Source: Paenibacillus sp. sptzw28 (GTDB taxonomy: Bacteria > Bacillota > Bacilli > Paenibacillales > Paenibacillaceae). Taken from it: 64,000 nt of DNA. Shown here in pieces: positions 28,301 through 36,606 of this stretch. The notes beneath the pieces were generated by a model. That model saw only the letters and a program-made list of their open reading frames with translations. It made no database searches and was not told where the DNA came from. Position numbers and translations under genes: made by a program. The stretch spans positions 2,886,001 through 2,950,000 of the forward strand of contig NZ_CP080545.1 of the NCBI RefSeq assembly GCF_019550795.1, given 5' to 3'. The stretch's first letter is position 1. Each line of letters begins with the position of its first letter.

Positions 28301-29126
28301 GGAGCTCGATAGAGCGCGTCTCACGATCGCGGAATGGGTGCAGGCCGCTTCCGGCGATGCCGCTTCGCGCGAGCGCGCTCAGCAGCAACTCTCTGCTGAT
28401 GCGGCCGCAGCAAGCATACTGGCCGAGGAGCTCGAACACCGGCAGGCCGGCTCGAATCCGCAGCTGGAGCAGGAAATCCGGGAGCTGCTCTTCTATGTTC
28501 AGCAGCGGGTGCAGCTCCGGTTCGGCGATCACTTTAATTTCGCCTTTAATCCCGCATCGATTCAGGACGATGGACGTGACCTTCGCAAGGCGCTCTGGAC
28601 ATCTTGGTTGGAGCTTCAGCGCCTGCTGCAGATTGAGCTGGCGCAAGAGCTGCAGGCAACGTCGCTGCGCCTAGAGCATGCACTGAACCGGCTGGCAGCG
28701 AAGAAATTCAGCGATGCAGCGGCAGAGGCGGCAAATGTGCTTCAAGGCTTTGCTCCCTCCCCATACAAGCCGCTTGAGCTTCGGACGCCTGAGGAGCAGC
28801 CGAATTGGCAGGCCCGGGCAATAGAGTCCAAGTGGCTGTGGAGCCGATTCAAGTCTCCGCGCCATTTCTTCGAGGGCGAAGGGAAGGCGGCGCTGCGCGG
28901 CGCGCTCGAATCGGAGCTGGCGGAACCGCTGAGCAGCTGGATCTCCGCCGCTGAGTCCGCTTGGAGCGCCGAATACAGCCGCTACTGGGAAGAGGCGATG
29001 CGCGCATCGGCAGCTGCCCTGCGCAAAGACATCGATTCCTTCGCCGCAGGCAAACTGTCCTCCCTGAGCGGCAGCACAGGGCTTGCAGAGCTTCAACAGT
29101 TGTACAGCACGTTGAAAGCTATTTGA
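25383..29126 (+). CDS. dynA: tandem dynamin-family GTPase (DynA-like)
   Basis: 1247 residues with two complete dynamin GTPase modules in one chain. The first P-loop is GHFSAGKSTLVN (about residue 50) with switch DTPGID; the second is GAFSAGKSSLAN (about residue 667) with DTPGAD. A low-complexity Ala/Pro/Gly-rich stretch (about 540-625) joins the halves. Each GTPase is followed by long helical segments expected to form the stalk and membrane paddle. This matches the two-headed bacterial dynamin DynA (YpbR) of Bacillus, which remodels and protects membranes under phage or antibiotic stress. The ATG is preceded by GGGAGAGAGA. An intrinsic terminator follows. Confidence 0.93.
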   Translation: MNHTIATSAHPLDTALKEVAPLMADAGDRRNAERLSELRSKLSAGRLTVAFCGHFSAGKSTLVNRLCGTELLPSSPIPTSANVVTIANGKPKATITRLVRGHEETIIVPVDRVNDYCVDGETVQSVSLSYPIPRLGDHTLLLDTPGIDSTDDAHRMATESALHLADVVFYVMDYNHVQSEINFTFAKQLKDWGKPLYLIVNQIDKHRDRELSFEAYKQSVDDAFAGWHLEPGGTIYLSLREPDHPHSQWEELEDLLIELSEARVPLSLCSVDASARHLIRMHGEYMEENAEPERERLLAATGGEGQSERVRSEIAAFESELSAIEAESAGLRTRLRLEMQSLLDNANVTPAPTRELAQSFLESRKPGFKTGLLFAGSKTAAEQERRLHAFRDDFDAQVKAGIEWHLSDLLRKAADAAGWRGEQMEQHLATTVQGTIEPQWLLDHVKAGAVAGSEYTMNYCRELAADIKSEYRRRAMAMIDTIADRMALAGEAAAAPLRARLNELAVQAGALAQLAALAAGAAAHLTRLEALLPPAPSRMALPKPSAPRGRETFEADLDSSSLSVPENNPDAPTGLYGNDGDREARSNQEEAQAPGFVYTDAATASPLVGEVEEAAADAGALAPQRRASDRLRRAAALLSPHDALASAVQAMLDKADRLQSSRFTIALFGAFSAGKSSLANALLGEPVLPVSPNPTTAAVNRIVPPTAEYEHGTASVILKTREAVLEDLRYSLSLLGEEAASLSAEELLQKIGKLSPDAIHAGGRPHYSFLKAAAKGWQEQEPLLGRQLIVDGGDYRRYVAEESRSCFVSEIELYHSNPLTEQGIVLVDTPGADSVNARHTGVAFNYIKNADAILFVTYYNHAFSQADRQFLLQLGRVKDQFELDKMFFLVNAADLAADGEELEGVMAHVERNLQQHGIRFPRMFPVSSLQALDAKLASDHEQLVGSGIQAFEQSFLAFTRGDLGNLAVASAEQELDRARLTIAEWVQAASGDAASRERAQQQLSADAAAASILAEELEHRQAGSNPQLEQEIRELLFYVQQRVQLRFGDHFNFAFNPASIQDDGRDLRKALWTSWLELQRLLQIELAQELQATSLRLEHALNRLAAKKFSDAAAEAANVLQGFAPSPYKPLELRTPEEQPNWQARAIESKWLWSRFKSPRHFFEGEGKAALRGALESELAEPLSSWISAAESAWSAEYSRYWEEAMRASAAALRKDIDSFAAGKLSSLSGSTGLAELQQLYSTLKAI

Positions 29127-29142
29127 ATCTCATGCACAAAAA

Positions 29143-29197
29143 AGAAGCTATTGCAGCGGCCCGCGAAAGCCGTCTGTAATAGCTTCTATTTTTTTTT
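29143..29197 (+). terminator. dynA terminator
   Basis: AGAAGCTATT pairs with AATAGCTTCT (29178-29187) across a partly paired loop, followed by a run of nine T. From here to 29442 the DNA is AT-rich and holds no gene I can support; it must contain the promoter of the next exporter operon. Confidence 0.88.
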
Positions 29198-29442
29198 GAA
29201 AACAATCATGCAAAAACAAAAATCAAATATGCAAAAATGGAGCATTATGTGCTTATTCTCATGATTTAAGACCATATCGGAGAATACACCCCAACTATTC
29301 GCCAGGATGGAAGAGAAAGCGGATTTTACCATCTATATGCGGTTCTGCCCTGTTTGCCGACTGGGAATGATGCTGTTAATATTCATTCATGCTCATTAAA
29401 AAATGCTCATAATAAGGCGGGAAACAAGGAGAGGGAAACCCA

Positions 29443-31224
29443 TTGGATGTCTTCAGGCAACTCAAAGAGTATTATTGGGTCGAAAGAAAAACGTTATTTA
29501 CATCGATAGCTTGTCTGATATGCGCAACCGCGCTGGGGCTTGTGTACCCCAACCTGCTGCGGATCCTGATTGACGATGTAATTAAACCTCGCAACTTTGA
29601 GCTCGTGCCTGCGATATCGCTCACGGTTGTAGGTGTCGTCACATTGAAAGGCTGCCTGCAGTTCCTGCACGGCTATTTTGGCGGAAGACTTGGAAACCGG
29701 GTCGCGTACCGGCTGCGGAACGCATGCTACGAGAAGCTGCAAACGTTATCGTTTCAGTACTACGATACGGCCAAGACAGGAGACCTGATGTCTCGCTTGA
29801 CTGCAGATCTTGAGGCGGTCCGCAACTTTATCGGCTTCGGCTTCGCTCAAATTTTGAATATGGTGCTGATGATTATATTCGGAGCTTCGATGATGTTATC
29901 CATTCATTGGCAGCTGACGCTTGTAACTCTCATAACGATGCCGCTTCTGGTGTTCACGGCATTCCGTTTCGAGAAGCGGATTCATCCGGCCTTTCGTGAA
30001 ATGCGGCAGGCAATGAGCAATCTGACAACGGCGGTACAGGAGAATATTACAGGCGTAAGAACGGTGAAATCGTTCGCCCGAGAGCCTTACGAGATCGACA
30101 AATTCTCCGCGCGCAGCGAGGAATATAAATCAAACCAGGTGGGCGCCTCTAACCTCTGGGCAAAATATTTCCCGGTTATGGAGCTGCTTGCCAACATATG
30201 CGCCGTTATTCTGCTTGTAGTAGGCGGAAGGCTCGTCATTAATGGAACGTTATCGCTAGGCTCGCTTGTTGCATTCTTCAGCATGGTCTGGTATATCATC
30301 GGTCCGATGTGGAGCATCGGTTTCCAGATCAATAACTACACGCAGTCCAAAGCTTCCGGCGAACGTCTGATCGAGCTCCTCAGCCAATATGTGCACGTCA
30401 AAAATTCCGACGAGCCGCATGCGGCTGCACACAGTCTCATTGAAGGCCACGTCCGTTTCGAGGATGTAACGTTCAACTATCCCGATAAACCTCCGGCTGT
30501 AACGGATCTGAACATCGATGCGCCTCCGGGAACGGTAATCGGCCTGCTGGGCGGCACCGGCTCCGGTAAATCGACCATCATCCAGCTGTTAATGCGGGCT
30601 TACAATATTAAGAAGGGCGTCATTACGATAGACGGCATAGATATCAAACAAATGCCGCTCCAATCGCTGCGCTCGCAGATCGCTACCGTCTTTCAGGAGA
30701 CATTCCTGTTCTCCTGCTCTATTAAGGATAACTTTGCCTACGGGGCGAAAGACGTGACAATGGAGCAAATCATTCAGGCGGCAAAGCTGGCGAAGGCCCA
30801 TGATTTCATCATGGAGCTTCCCGAAGGCTACGATACGATTGTCGGGGAACGAGGAATGGGGCTCTCGGGCGGACAGAAACAGCGGATTGCGATCGCGCGC
30901 GCCTTGATCATAAACCCGCGGGTACTTATTCTCGACGATGCGACGAGCGCGGTCGATATGGAAACCGAGCATGAGATCCAGGCAGGCTTCAAGGAGGTTA
31001 TGGCCGGCAGGACGACGTTCATAATTGCCCACCGGATTTCATCCCTGCGGCACGCCGATGAGATTATCGTGCTGGATAAGGGGCACATCGTCCAGCGCGG
31101 CAAGCATGAAGAATTGGTCCGGATCCCGGGTCCATACCAGGACACATACAATATTCAATATGCCGATCGGCCGGCAGCATCCGGCACGAAGCCGATGACG
31201 GCGGAAAGTGGGGTCGCCCAGTGA
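29443..31224 (+). CDS. heterodimeric ABC exporter subunit with degenerate ATP site (YfiB-like)
   Basis: 593 residues: a six-helix exporter domain (about 15-310) followed by an ATPase domain. Walker A GGTGSGKST and signature LSGGQ are canonical, but the catalytic glutamate after Walker B is aspartate (LILDDATSAVD). Its partner at 31221 has the complementary change (LSMGQ signature). That pattern defines a heterodimer with one active and one degenerate nucleotide site, as in the Bacillus YfiB/YfiC and BmrC/BmrD type exporters. The start is TTG 29443, seven bases after AAGGAGAGGG. It overlaps its partner by four bases (GTGA). Multidrug or lipid export is likely, substrate unknown. Confidence 0.9.
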   Translation: MDVFRQLKEYYWVERKTLFTSIACLICATALGLVYPNLLRILIDDVIKPRNFELVPAISLTVVGVVTLKGCLQFLHGYFGGRLGNRVAYRLRNACYEKLQTLSFQYYDTAKTGDLMSRLTADLEAVRNFIGFGFAQILNMVLMIIFGASMMLSIHWQLTLVTLITMPLLVFTAFRFEKRIHPAFREMRQAMSNLTTAVQENITGVRTVKSFAREPYEIDKFSARSEEYKSNQVGASNLWAKYFPVMELLANICAVILLVVGGRLVINGTLSLGSLVAFFSMVWYIIGPMWSIGFQINNYTQSKASGERLIELLSQYVHVKNSDEPHAAAHSLIEGHVRFEDVTFNYPDKPPAVTDLNIDAPPGTVIGLLGGTGSGKSTIIQLLMRAYNIKKGVITIDGIDIKQMPLQSLRSQIATVFQETFLFSCSIKDNFAYGAKDVTMEQIIQAAKLAKAHDFIMELPEGYDTIVGERGMGLSGGQKQRIAIARALIINPRVLILDDATSAVDMETEHEIQAGFKEVMAGRTTFIIAHRISSLRHADEIIVLDKGHIVQRGKHEELVRIPGPYQDTYNIQYADRPAASGTKPMTAESGVAQ

Positions 31225-33050
31225 GTGATCAACAGACGGCTCGCGGCGATAACCGCGAACGATTTATTTATAAAGACGACGACGCGATCGAAAAACCGTT
31301 TAACTGGTCGCAAATCAGAAGACTTTTCACCTATATGAAGCCATACCGGAAACAGATACTCCCAATCGTCATCGTCATGATGGTTCTTGGAACGGCAACC
31401 AGACTTGCCATTCCGACTCTCGTTATGATGGCGATCGACGAAGCGATCGCTCCGCAAAACGGCGAAACGAATTTATCCAAGCTTTATATGTACGCCGCTT
31501 TTATGTTGATTCTTTATATTATTCAGTGGGCATCCAACACGTACCGGATTAAATTCACGAATGTCATCGGGCAGCGGGTCATTTACGATCTGCGTCACGA
31601 TTTGTTCCGGCATATTCAGAAGCTTTCGTTCCGTTTCTTCGACAAGCGGCCTGCAGGCTCCGTATTGGTCCGCGTTACGAATGACGTCAATGCGCTGCAG
31701 GATTTGTTCACGAACGGTGTCGTAAACCTGCTGATGGACTGCGTCCAGCTTGTAGGTATAATCATCATTCTGCTCTTATGGAACTTCAAGCTTGGGCTCG
31801 CAGTTATGATTACAGTCCCACTCATGTTCATCGTTTCGGGCGCGCTCCGCAGAAAGATCCGCTTCGCCTGGCAGGATGTGCGGATGAAGCAATCCCGCAT
31901 CAACTCACACTTGAACGAATCGATTCAAGGGATGCGAGTCACTCAGTCTTATACCCAGGAGAAGGCAAATTTCAGCTTCTTCAACCACATCAATAATATC
32001 AACATCAACGCCTGGAACAAGGCATCGGCTATGAACCAGGCGTTCGGACCGATAATCGAAGTAACGTCTGCGGTCGGTACCCTGATTCTGTTCTGGTACG
32101 GATCTCACCTCATTCAACAAGAAGTTATTACTGTCGGCGTACTTGTCGGTTTTGCCAACTACGTCGGCAACTTCTGGGACCCGATCAACAGGCTTGGGCA
32201 AATGTACGCACAGCTGCTCATTGCCATGGCGTCATCCGAGCGGATATTCGAATTTATCGACGAGAAGCCAACTGTTGCCGAGCTTCACGAAGCGGGCAGG
32301 CTCCCGGCCATCCGGGGAGACGTTAAATTCGACAATATCGTGTTCGAATACGAGAAAGGGCGGCCGGCACTGCGGGGCATCAGCCTTGACGTTCAAGCGG
32401 GCCAGACAATAGCGCTTGTCGGTCATACCGGCTCCGGTAAAAGCACGATCATGAACCTGCTGTGCCGGTTCTATGATCCGGTCGAGGGGGCTGTCCTTAT
32501 CGACGGTATCGATATCCGGAATGTAAGCATCGAGAGCCTCCGCTCGCAAGTCGGAATCGTCCTTCAGGATACGTTTATTTTCTCGGGCAGCATCCGGGAT
32601 AATATCCGGTTCGGCCGCCTCGATGCGACAGACGATGAAGTAGTGAAAGCAGCAACGGCGGTTGACGCGCATGATTTCATCATGAACCTGCCTGACGGAT
32701 ATGATACGCAGGTGCAGGAGCGAGGCAACATCCTTTCAATGGGTCAGAGGCAGCTTCTCTCGTTCGCCCGCGCGCTTCTCGCGGATCCGAGGGTTCTCAT
32801 TCTCGACGAGGCGACTGCAAGCATCGATACGGAGACAGAGCTGAAAATCCAGGAAGCGCTCAAGAAGCTTCTTGCCGGCCGGACATCGTTTATCGTAGCA
32901 CATCGTCTCTCAACCATCAGGAATGCGGACCGTATCGTGGTGCTGGATCATGGTGTTATCGTCGAACAGGGTACTCATGATGAACTGATTCGTCATGGCG
33001 GCACGTATAACGGGCTGATAGAAGCACAGTACCGATTTTTATCGGCATAG
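31221..33050 (+). CDS. heterodimeric ABC exporter subunit with catalytic Walker B (YfiC-like)
   Basis: 609 residues, exporter membrane domain (about 30-345) then ATPase. Walker A GHTGSGKST, Walker B LILDEATASID with the catalytic Glu, and H-loop AHRLS are intact, but the signature is LSMGQ rather than LSGGQ. Paired with the upstream subunit this leaves one canonical site (this Walker A/B with the partner's LSGGQ) and one degenerate site. The start is GTG 31221, overlapping the partner's TGA, so the two are made in equal amounts. Confidence 0.9.
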   Translation: MSDQQTARGDNRERFIYKDDDAIEKPFNWSQIRRLFTYMKPYRKQILPIVIVMMVLGTATRLAIPTLVMMAIDEAIAPQNGETNLSKLYMYAAFMLILYIIQWASNTYRIKFTNVIGQRVIYDLRHDLFRHIQKLSFRFFDKRPAGSVLVRVTNDVNALQDLFTNGVVNLLMDCVQLVGIIIILLLWNFKLGLAVMITVPLMFIVSGALRRKIRFAWQDVRMKQSRINSHLNESIQGMRVTQSYTQEKANFSFFNHINNININAWNKASAMNQAFGPIIEVTSAVGTLILFWYGSHLIQQEVITVGVLVGFANYVGNFWDPINRLGQMYAQLLIAMASSERIFEFIDEKPTVAELHEAGRLPAIRGDVKFDNIVFEYEKGRPALRGISLDVQAGQTIALVGHTGSGKSTIMNLLCRFYDPVEGAVLIDGIDIRNVSIESLRSQVGIVLQDTFIFSGSIRDNIRFGRLDATDDEVVKAATAVDAHDFIMNLPDGYDTQVQERGNILSMGQRQLLSFARALLADPRVLILDEATASIDTETELKIQEALKKLLAGRTSFIVAHRLSTIRNADRIVVLDHGVIVEQGTHDELIRHGGTYNGLIEAQYRFLSA

Positions 33051-33171
33051 TTCTTGATTTTTCGAACTTGAACCTCCACAATGGAAGAAAACGATAACTA
33101 TGACCGGCAGGCATGCTTCTTTGAGGCAATCCGGCCGGACATCGTTTACTTCCAGGAGGTTTTTTTCTTAT

Positions 33172-34353
33172 ATGTCGTATGGATCACCGCTTTCCTCAAA
33201 CGCACGCAAAATGATGCTGCTCGGCTCAGGGGAGCTCGGCAAGGAAGTAATCCTTGAGGCGCAGCGGCTCGGAGTTGAAACAATCGCCGTGGATCGCTAT
33301 GAGAATGCTCCTGCGATGCAGGTGGCGCACCGCTCCCATGTTATTGACATGCTGGATGCGGCCGCACTTCGCGATGTTATTGTTCTGGAGAAGCCGGATC
33401 TTATCGTACCGGAAATCGAGGCCATTGCAACTAGCGCGCTTGTCGATCTGGAGAAAGAAGGATTTAACGTGATCCCGACTGCCCGTGCCGCTCTGCTTAC
33501 GATGGATCGCGAAGGGATTCGCCGGCTTGCTGCCGAAACGCTCGGAGTGCCGACAGCGCCGTACCGGTTTGCCGATTCGCTGGAGGAGCTGCAGGCTGCG
33601 GTATCGGAGCTCGGGACCCCGTGCGTCATTAAACCGATAATGAGCTCCTCGGGCAAAGGGCAAAGCGTTTGCCGCAGCGAAGCGGAGATCGAATCGTGCT
33701 GGCAGTATGCGATGGATGGAGGGCGCGCCAAGAAGCAGCGTGTCATTGTCGAGGGCTTCATTCATTTTGAATCGGAAATCACTCTTCTGACCGTCCGTTC
33801 AGTCTCAGGCACGTCCTTCTGCGCTCCGATCGGACATGTTCAGAAGGACGGGGATTATATCGAGTCGTGGCAGCCGCACGCCATGTCGGACAAGCAGATA
33901 GCGGAAGCTGAGGCGATTGCCCATGCGGTGACCGACGAGCTTGGCGGCTATGGCCTTTACGGCGTCGAGCTGTTCCTGACAAAGGGCGGCGTTTTATTCA
34001 GCGAAGTTTCGCCGAGGCCGCACGATACCGGCATGGTTACGATGGCGACCCAGGATTTATCGGAGTTTGCGCTTCATGCGCGCGCGATTCTCGGTTTTCC
34101 GATTCCGACGATTCGTCTGCTTACCCCAGGCGCTTCCCACACTCTTAAAGCCGACCGTGACTCGGAGTCGTTCCGTATCGGAGGCATCGACCAGGCATTG
34201 GCGCTCCCGAACACGCAGGTGCGTGTATTTGGAAAGCCGGTTACGAAGCCCGGGCGGCGAATGGCGGTTGCTCTCAGCACATCGGACAGCATAGAACAAG
34301 CGCGAGACGTCGCGAGGCAAGCGGCAGAATCGCTGACGATCGAATACAACTAG
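33172..34353 (+). CDS. purT: formate-dependent phosphoribosylglycinamide formyltransferase
   Basis: 393 residues, ATP-grasp. Formylates GAR with formate and ATP, an alternative to folate-dependent PurN in purine synthesis. Visible features: N-terminal [19 protein letters not shown], the ATP-grasp block [18 protein letters not shown] and the metal-binding [13 protein letters not shown]. The frame is open back to 33100, but the start at 33172 (MSYGSPLS) follows AGGAGG and matches family length. It is not next to other pur genes. Its 3' end overlaps the convergent DUF2935 gene by 80 bases. Confidence 0.93.
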   Translation: MSYGSPLSSNARKMMLLGSGELGKEVILEAQRLGVETIAVDRYENAPAMQVAHRSHVIDMLDAAALRDVIVLEKPDLIVPEIEAIATSALVDLEKEGFNVIPTARAALLTMDREGIRRLAAETLGVPTAPYRFADSLEELQAAVSELGTPCVIKPIMSSSGKGQSVCRSEAEIESCWQYAMDGGRAKKQRVIVEGFIHFESEITLLTVRSVSGTSFCAPIGHVQKDGDYIESWQPHAMSDKQIAEAEAIAHAVTDELGGYGLYGVELFLTKGGVLFSEVSPRPHDTGMVTMATQDLSEFALHARAILGFPIPTIRLLTPGASHTLKADRDSESFRIGGIDQALALPNTQVRVFGKPVTKPGRRMAVALSTSDSIEQARDVARQAAESLTIEYN

Positions 34354-35128
34354 CCAGGGAGATTTCGTCTAATAGTCTGGTCAAATAATCCCGAAATGCA
34401 AAGGAGAGTCTTTTATTTTCTTCAAGCAGCGGGCGCAGCCGAGTACCGGTATTTTCTACTTCTTTGGTTTGGAGCATAAGGTTTTGGTAATCATTTTTAA
34501 AACGAATGGCTGTTTCCCGGTAGCTCTCTTGAACTTCAGGCCGAAAACTCATCGAGAGGTGTTCGGCATGTTCGGAGTGGATGCGGGAGAAGAACATGCT
34601 TTCTTCGATGGCTACGGTAAAGAGTTGTTCCGGAGGCAGACGATGATACAGCAAACGTGGAACGGTTTGCGCAAAGCGTTCTCCGTCCATTAGCCCTAAG
34701 CGTTCTCGTGTGCGGGTTTGCTGATTGCTTTTCGAATGTTCCAATGTACCCACAAAACGGTCGGCTTCCCGGCGGACATGATCTACAAGAATAGCGGGTA
34801 GAATGCCGAGTCCCATACAAGCTTCGAGAGCATTGAAAAGTTCATTCTTGAATATAATCAGCTTGGTCACCAGGACAATTGTTTCTTCTCTCAGGTTATA
34901 TAGGGTTTCGTCGGGAGCTGTCGGAGGCGTCGCTATGGTACGACTGTAGAGCTTATCGAGTTCAATAGCAAATTGATCGGCCATCCTGAACAGTTCTTCC
35001 TGCTGCGGATTCGGATCCAGACCAAGACGTATAAATTTGGCATGTTCAGTCATAAGTATTGTCCATACCCGCATTTCCTCTAAAGCAGCGATAAGAGCTT
35101 CACGATCCGGAACGAATCCGCTGTTCAT
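34274..35128 (-). CDS. DUF2935 protein, paralogue A
   Basis: 284 residues from ATG 35128. Two helical repeats carry conserved acidic/His patterns: [20 protein letters not shown] near residue 20 and [17 protein letters not shown] near residue 172. This is the layout of DUF2935 proteins, probably two four-helix bundles, some of which have metal sites. The last ~27 residues are encoded by the antisense of purT, so the natural stop seems to have been lost or the tail is new. A perfect AGGAGGG lies far upstream and would position a CTG at 35173. The paralogue is at 52978. Function unknown. Confidence 0.75.
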   Translation of the reverse strand: MNSGFVPDREALIAALEEMRVWTILMTEHAKFIRLGLDPNPQQEELFRMADQFAIELDKLYSRTIATPPTAPDETLYNLREETIVLVTKLIIFKNELFNALEACMGLGILPAILVDHVRREADRFVGTLEHSKSNQQTRTRERLGLMDGERFAQTVPRLLYHRLPPEQLFTVAIEESMFFSRIHSEHAEHLSMSFRPEVQESYRETAIRFKNDYQNLMLQTKEVENTGTRLRPLLEENKRLSFAFRDYLTRLLDEISLASCIRSSAILPLASRRLALVLCCPMC

Positions 35129-35179
35129 TAACTGCGTCCAAATGGGCGCGTTAAGAAACGGCTGTTGATTCAGGTAAAT

Positions 35180-35220
35180 CCCTCCTAGAAATAGGTTTAG
35201 TAATACCTATCCCGGGAGGG
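35180..35220 (-). promoter_or_regulatory. hairpin sequestering a Shine-Dalgarno before DUF2935 paralogue A
   Basis: Reading toward the DUF2935 gene, CCCTCC (35220-35215) pairs with the Shine-Dalgarno GGAGGG (35185-35180), and inside it ATAGGT pairs with ACCTAT. No T-run follows, so it is not an ordinary terminator; it could hide the ribosome site. Its function is inferred. Confidence 0.45.
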
Positions 35221-35232
35221 TTGTTTTTTGTT

Positions 35233-35403
35233 CTAACTATAATTTGCTTGTGGGTAAACAGGGTAGTATAACGGATCCCTGTAATAAGGGACATATGGAA
35301 CAGGATATGAGGTCGGGTAAGGGAAAGCGCGGTCATCGCTTTGACAATTAGGACCGCACCGTCAGCTTTCACACCGACAATGAGGGTTCTTATTATGGCT
35401 CAT
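35233..35403 (-). pseudogene. tiny Cys/Tyr/Pro-rich ORF interrupted by an in-frame TGA
   Basis: A strong site (AAAGGGGGTGA) precedes ATG 35403. The frame reads MSHNKNPHCRCES, then TGA (35364-35362), then RCGPNCQSDDRAF and a Tyr/Pro-rich tail with PYPTSYPVPYVPYYRD and PVYPQANYS, ending TAG at 35235-35233. The part after the TGA is plainly protein-like (C-x3-C, then alternating Pro/Tyr as in spore-coat or surface proteins) and has no start codon of its own. The simplest reading is one nonsense mutation or a sequencing error in a 56-residue gene. A Cys or Trp codon changed by one base, or TGA recoding, are alternatives; an 8 bp stem begins two bases after the TGA. Confidence 0.5.
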
Positions 35404-35475
35404 AGACTCACCCCCTTTCTAAGCGCTTTGAGTGTCCGTTTATTTATAAATATTCAACCGGACGCTCTTTAGAGA

Positions 35476-35505
35476 TTGGTACACACTCTGCCGGGATGTT
35501 AAGAT
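35476..35505 (+). promoter_or_regulatory. promoter candidate for the GDSL/ABC operon leader
   Basis: -35 TTGGTA (35476-35481), an 18 base spacer and -10 TAAGAT (35500-35505), placing the transcript start just before the structured element that follows. Confidence 0.35.
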
Positions 35506-35550
35506 TAGTGGTGATAGCACTGTCAAACCAACCGACAATAACGCGGAGTA

Positions 35551-35655
35551 AACCCGTGCAAGCCGGAGGTTGCGGATGAAGCCTGGAATCAGGGGGAACC
35601 GTAAGCCGGCAGCCCGGGTTTTTACCCGTTTCGCCGCTATCGCGGCAATTTGCAA
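35551..35655 (+). ncRNA. structured 5' leader, riboswitch-like, class not recognised
   Basis: Nested arms are visible: AACCCG with CGGGTT (35551-35556 / 35615-35620), GCCGG with CCGGC (35562-35566 / 35606-35610), GGTT with AACC (35568-35571 / 35597-35600) and CCTG with CAGG (35582-35585 / 35590-35593). The 3' half of the outer stem can instead pair downstream as CGGGT-TTTT-ACCCG, and a second hairpin GCCGC-TATC-GCGGC follows. The competing pairings suggest a switch. I compared it from memory with c-di-GMP, c-di-AMP, cobalamin, SAM, TPP, Mg, Mn and T-box motifs and found no match. Confidence 0.4.
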
Positions 35656-35767
35656 ATTAATTACGAAAGCATTATTTTAGAACATAAGGACTTGCTTTTA
35701 GACAAAAGATTACAAAGTTTTAATCAGGCAGCATTATATTCTTAGCGGAGGGAGAGGAGAGACACGA

Positions 35768-36592
35768 ATGAGAGGCTTTCAGTCAAGCGGACTATGGAGA
35801 ATTATCAGCATTATCGCACTTGCCTGTACGCTTCTGTTAATGGTCGGATTCGGATACTCGGTCAAGGATATGCTCTGGCCTAGAGGGGAAGCGTACACAG
35901 GCGAACCCGTGACTCCGGCACCGGCTGAGACGAACAGCCTTGCCGGGAGCAAGGAAATCCGCATTACCGCTATTGGAGATTCCTTGACGAAAGGGACGGG
36001 CGATGCGACAGGTGACGGATATGTCAAGCAGGTTGTCGCTATGCTGAAGGAAAAGTATCCTGTACCTGTAAAACTAATCAATAATCTGGCTCTCAATGGG
36101 CTCCGTGCGGACCAGTTGGTTCAGCTGTTAAAGAATGATAAAGGGTATCGTTACTCGTTATCGCAGGCTAACTTGATTTTGCTTACGATCGGCGGTAACG
36201 ATTTGTTCCAAATCGCTTCAGGGGAGTCTGCCAGTGAATCGTCCGGCGAGCTGAATCTGGCCAAGCTCAAGGCGGAGCTTCCCTTAGGAATTGAACGATT
36301 AAAGCTTGTGCTGCAGCAAATAAATGAGATCAACCCAAATGCCCAAGTTATATATACGGGATTGTATAACCCATTCTTCGATGTGAAGGATTTAAGGGAA
36401 GGCAGCCTGGAGGTCCAGGAATGGAACGAGAAGGCCTACGCACATATACATTCTTATCCCAATATGACAATGGTTCCGACGTACGACCTGTTCGAGCGCA
36501 CCTTGTCCCGTTATATTTCTTCCGATCATTTTCATCCGAATCATGACGGCTACACCCAAATCGCCATACGGATCGTCCAGTCTTTGGAATAG
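35768..36592 (+). CDS. membrane-anchored or secreted GDSL/SGNH hydrolase
   Basis: 274 residues. N-terminal hydrophobic segment (about residues 10-30) acts as signal or anchor. SGNH blocks: GDSLTKGTGDATGDGY (nucleophile Ser), the NLALNGLRADQL block with its Gly, GGNDLF with the oxyanion Asn, and DHFHPNHDGY with the catalytic Asp/His. It resembles extracellular lipase/esterase-like proteins of Bacilli that sit next to ABC transporters; the natural substrate is unknown. GGAGGGAGAGGAGA precedes the ATG. The ABC ATPase follows after 14 bases, so the three genes form an operon behind the structured leader. Confidence 0.88.
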   Translation: MRGFQSSGLWRIISIIALACTLLLMVGFGYSVKDMLWPRGEAYTGEPVTPAPAETNSLAGSKEIRITAIGDSLTKGTGDATGDGYVKQVVAMLKEKYPVPVKLINNLALNGLRADQLVQLLKNDKGYRYSLSQANLILLTIGGNDLFQIASGESASESSGELNLAKLKAELPLGIERLKLVLQQINEINPNAQVIYTGLYNPFFDVKDLREGSLEVQEWNEKAYAHIHSYPNMTMVPTYDLFERTLSRYISSDHFHPNHDGYTQIAIRIVQSLE

Positions 36593-36606
36593 GAGGCTTC
36601 AGCCCG

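Noticed and set aside
35151-35372. 73-residue minus-strand frame overlapping the mini-gene
   Set aside because: No ribosome site. The overlapping frame with the GGGGGTGA site and the Cys/Tyr/Pro composition is the better candidate.
35551-35655. Cyclic-di-GMP or cyclic-di-AMP riboswitch
   Set aside because: It lacks the GCAAAGCC and receptor elements of the former and the CCGACAGCTAACCTC-type block of the latter; left as unassigned.
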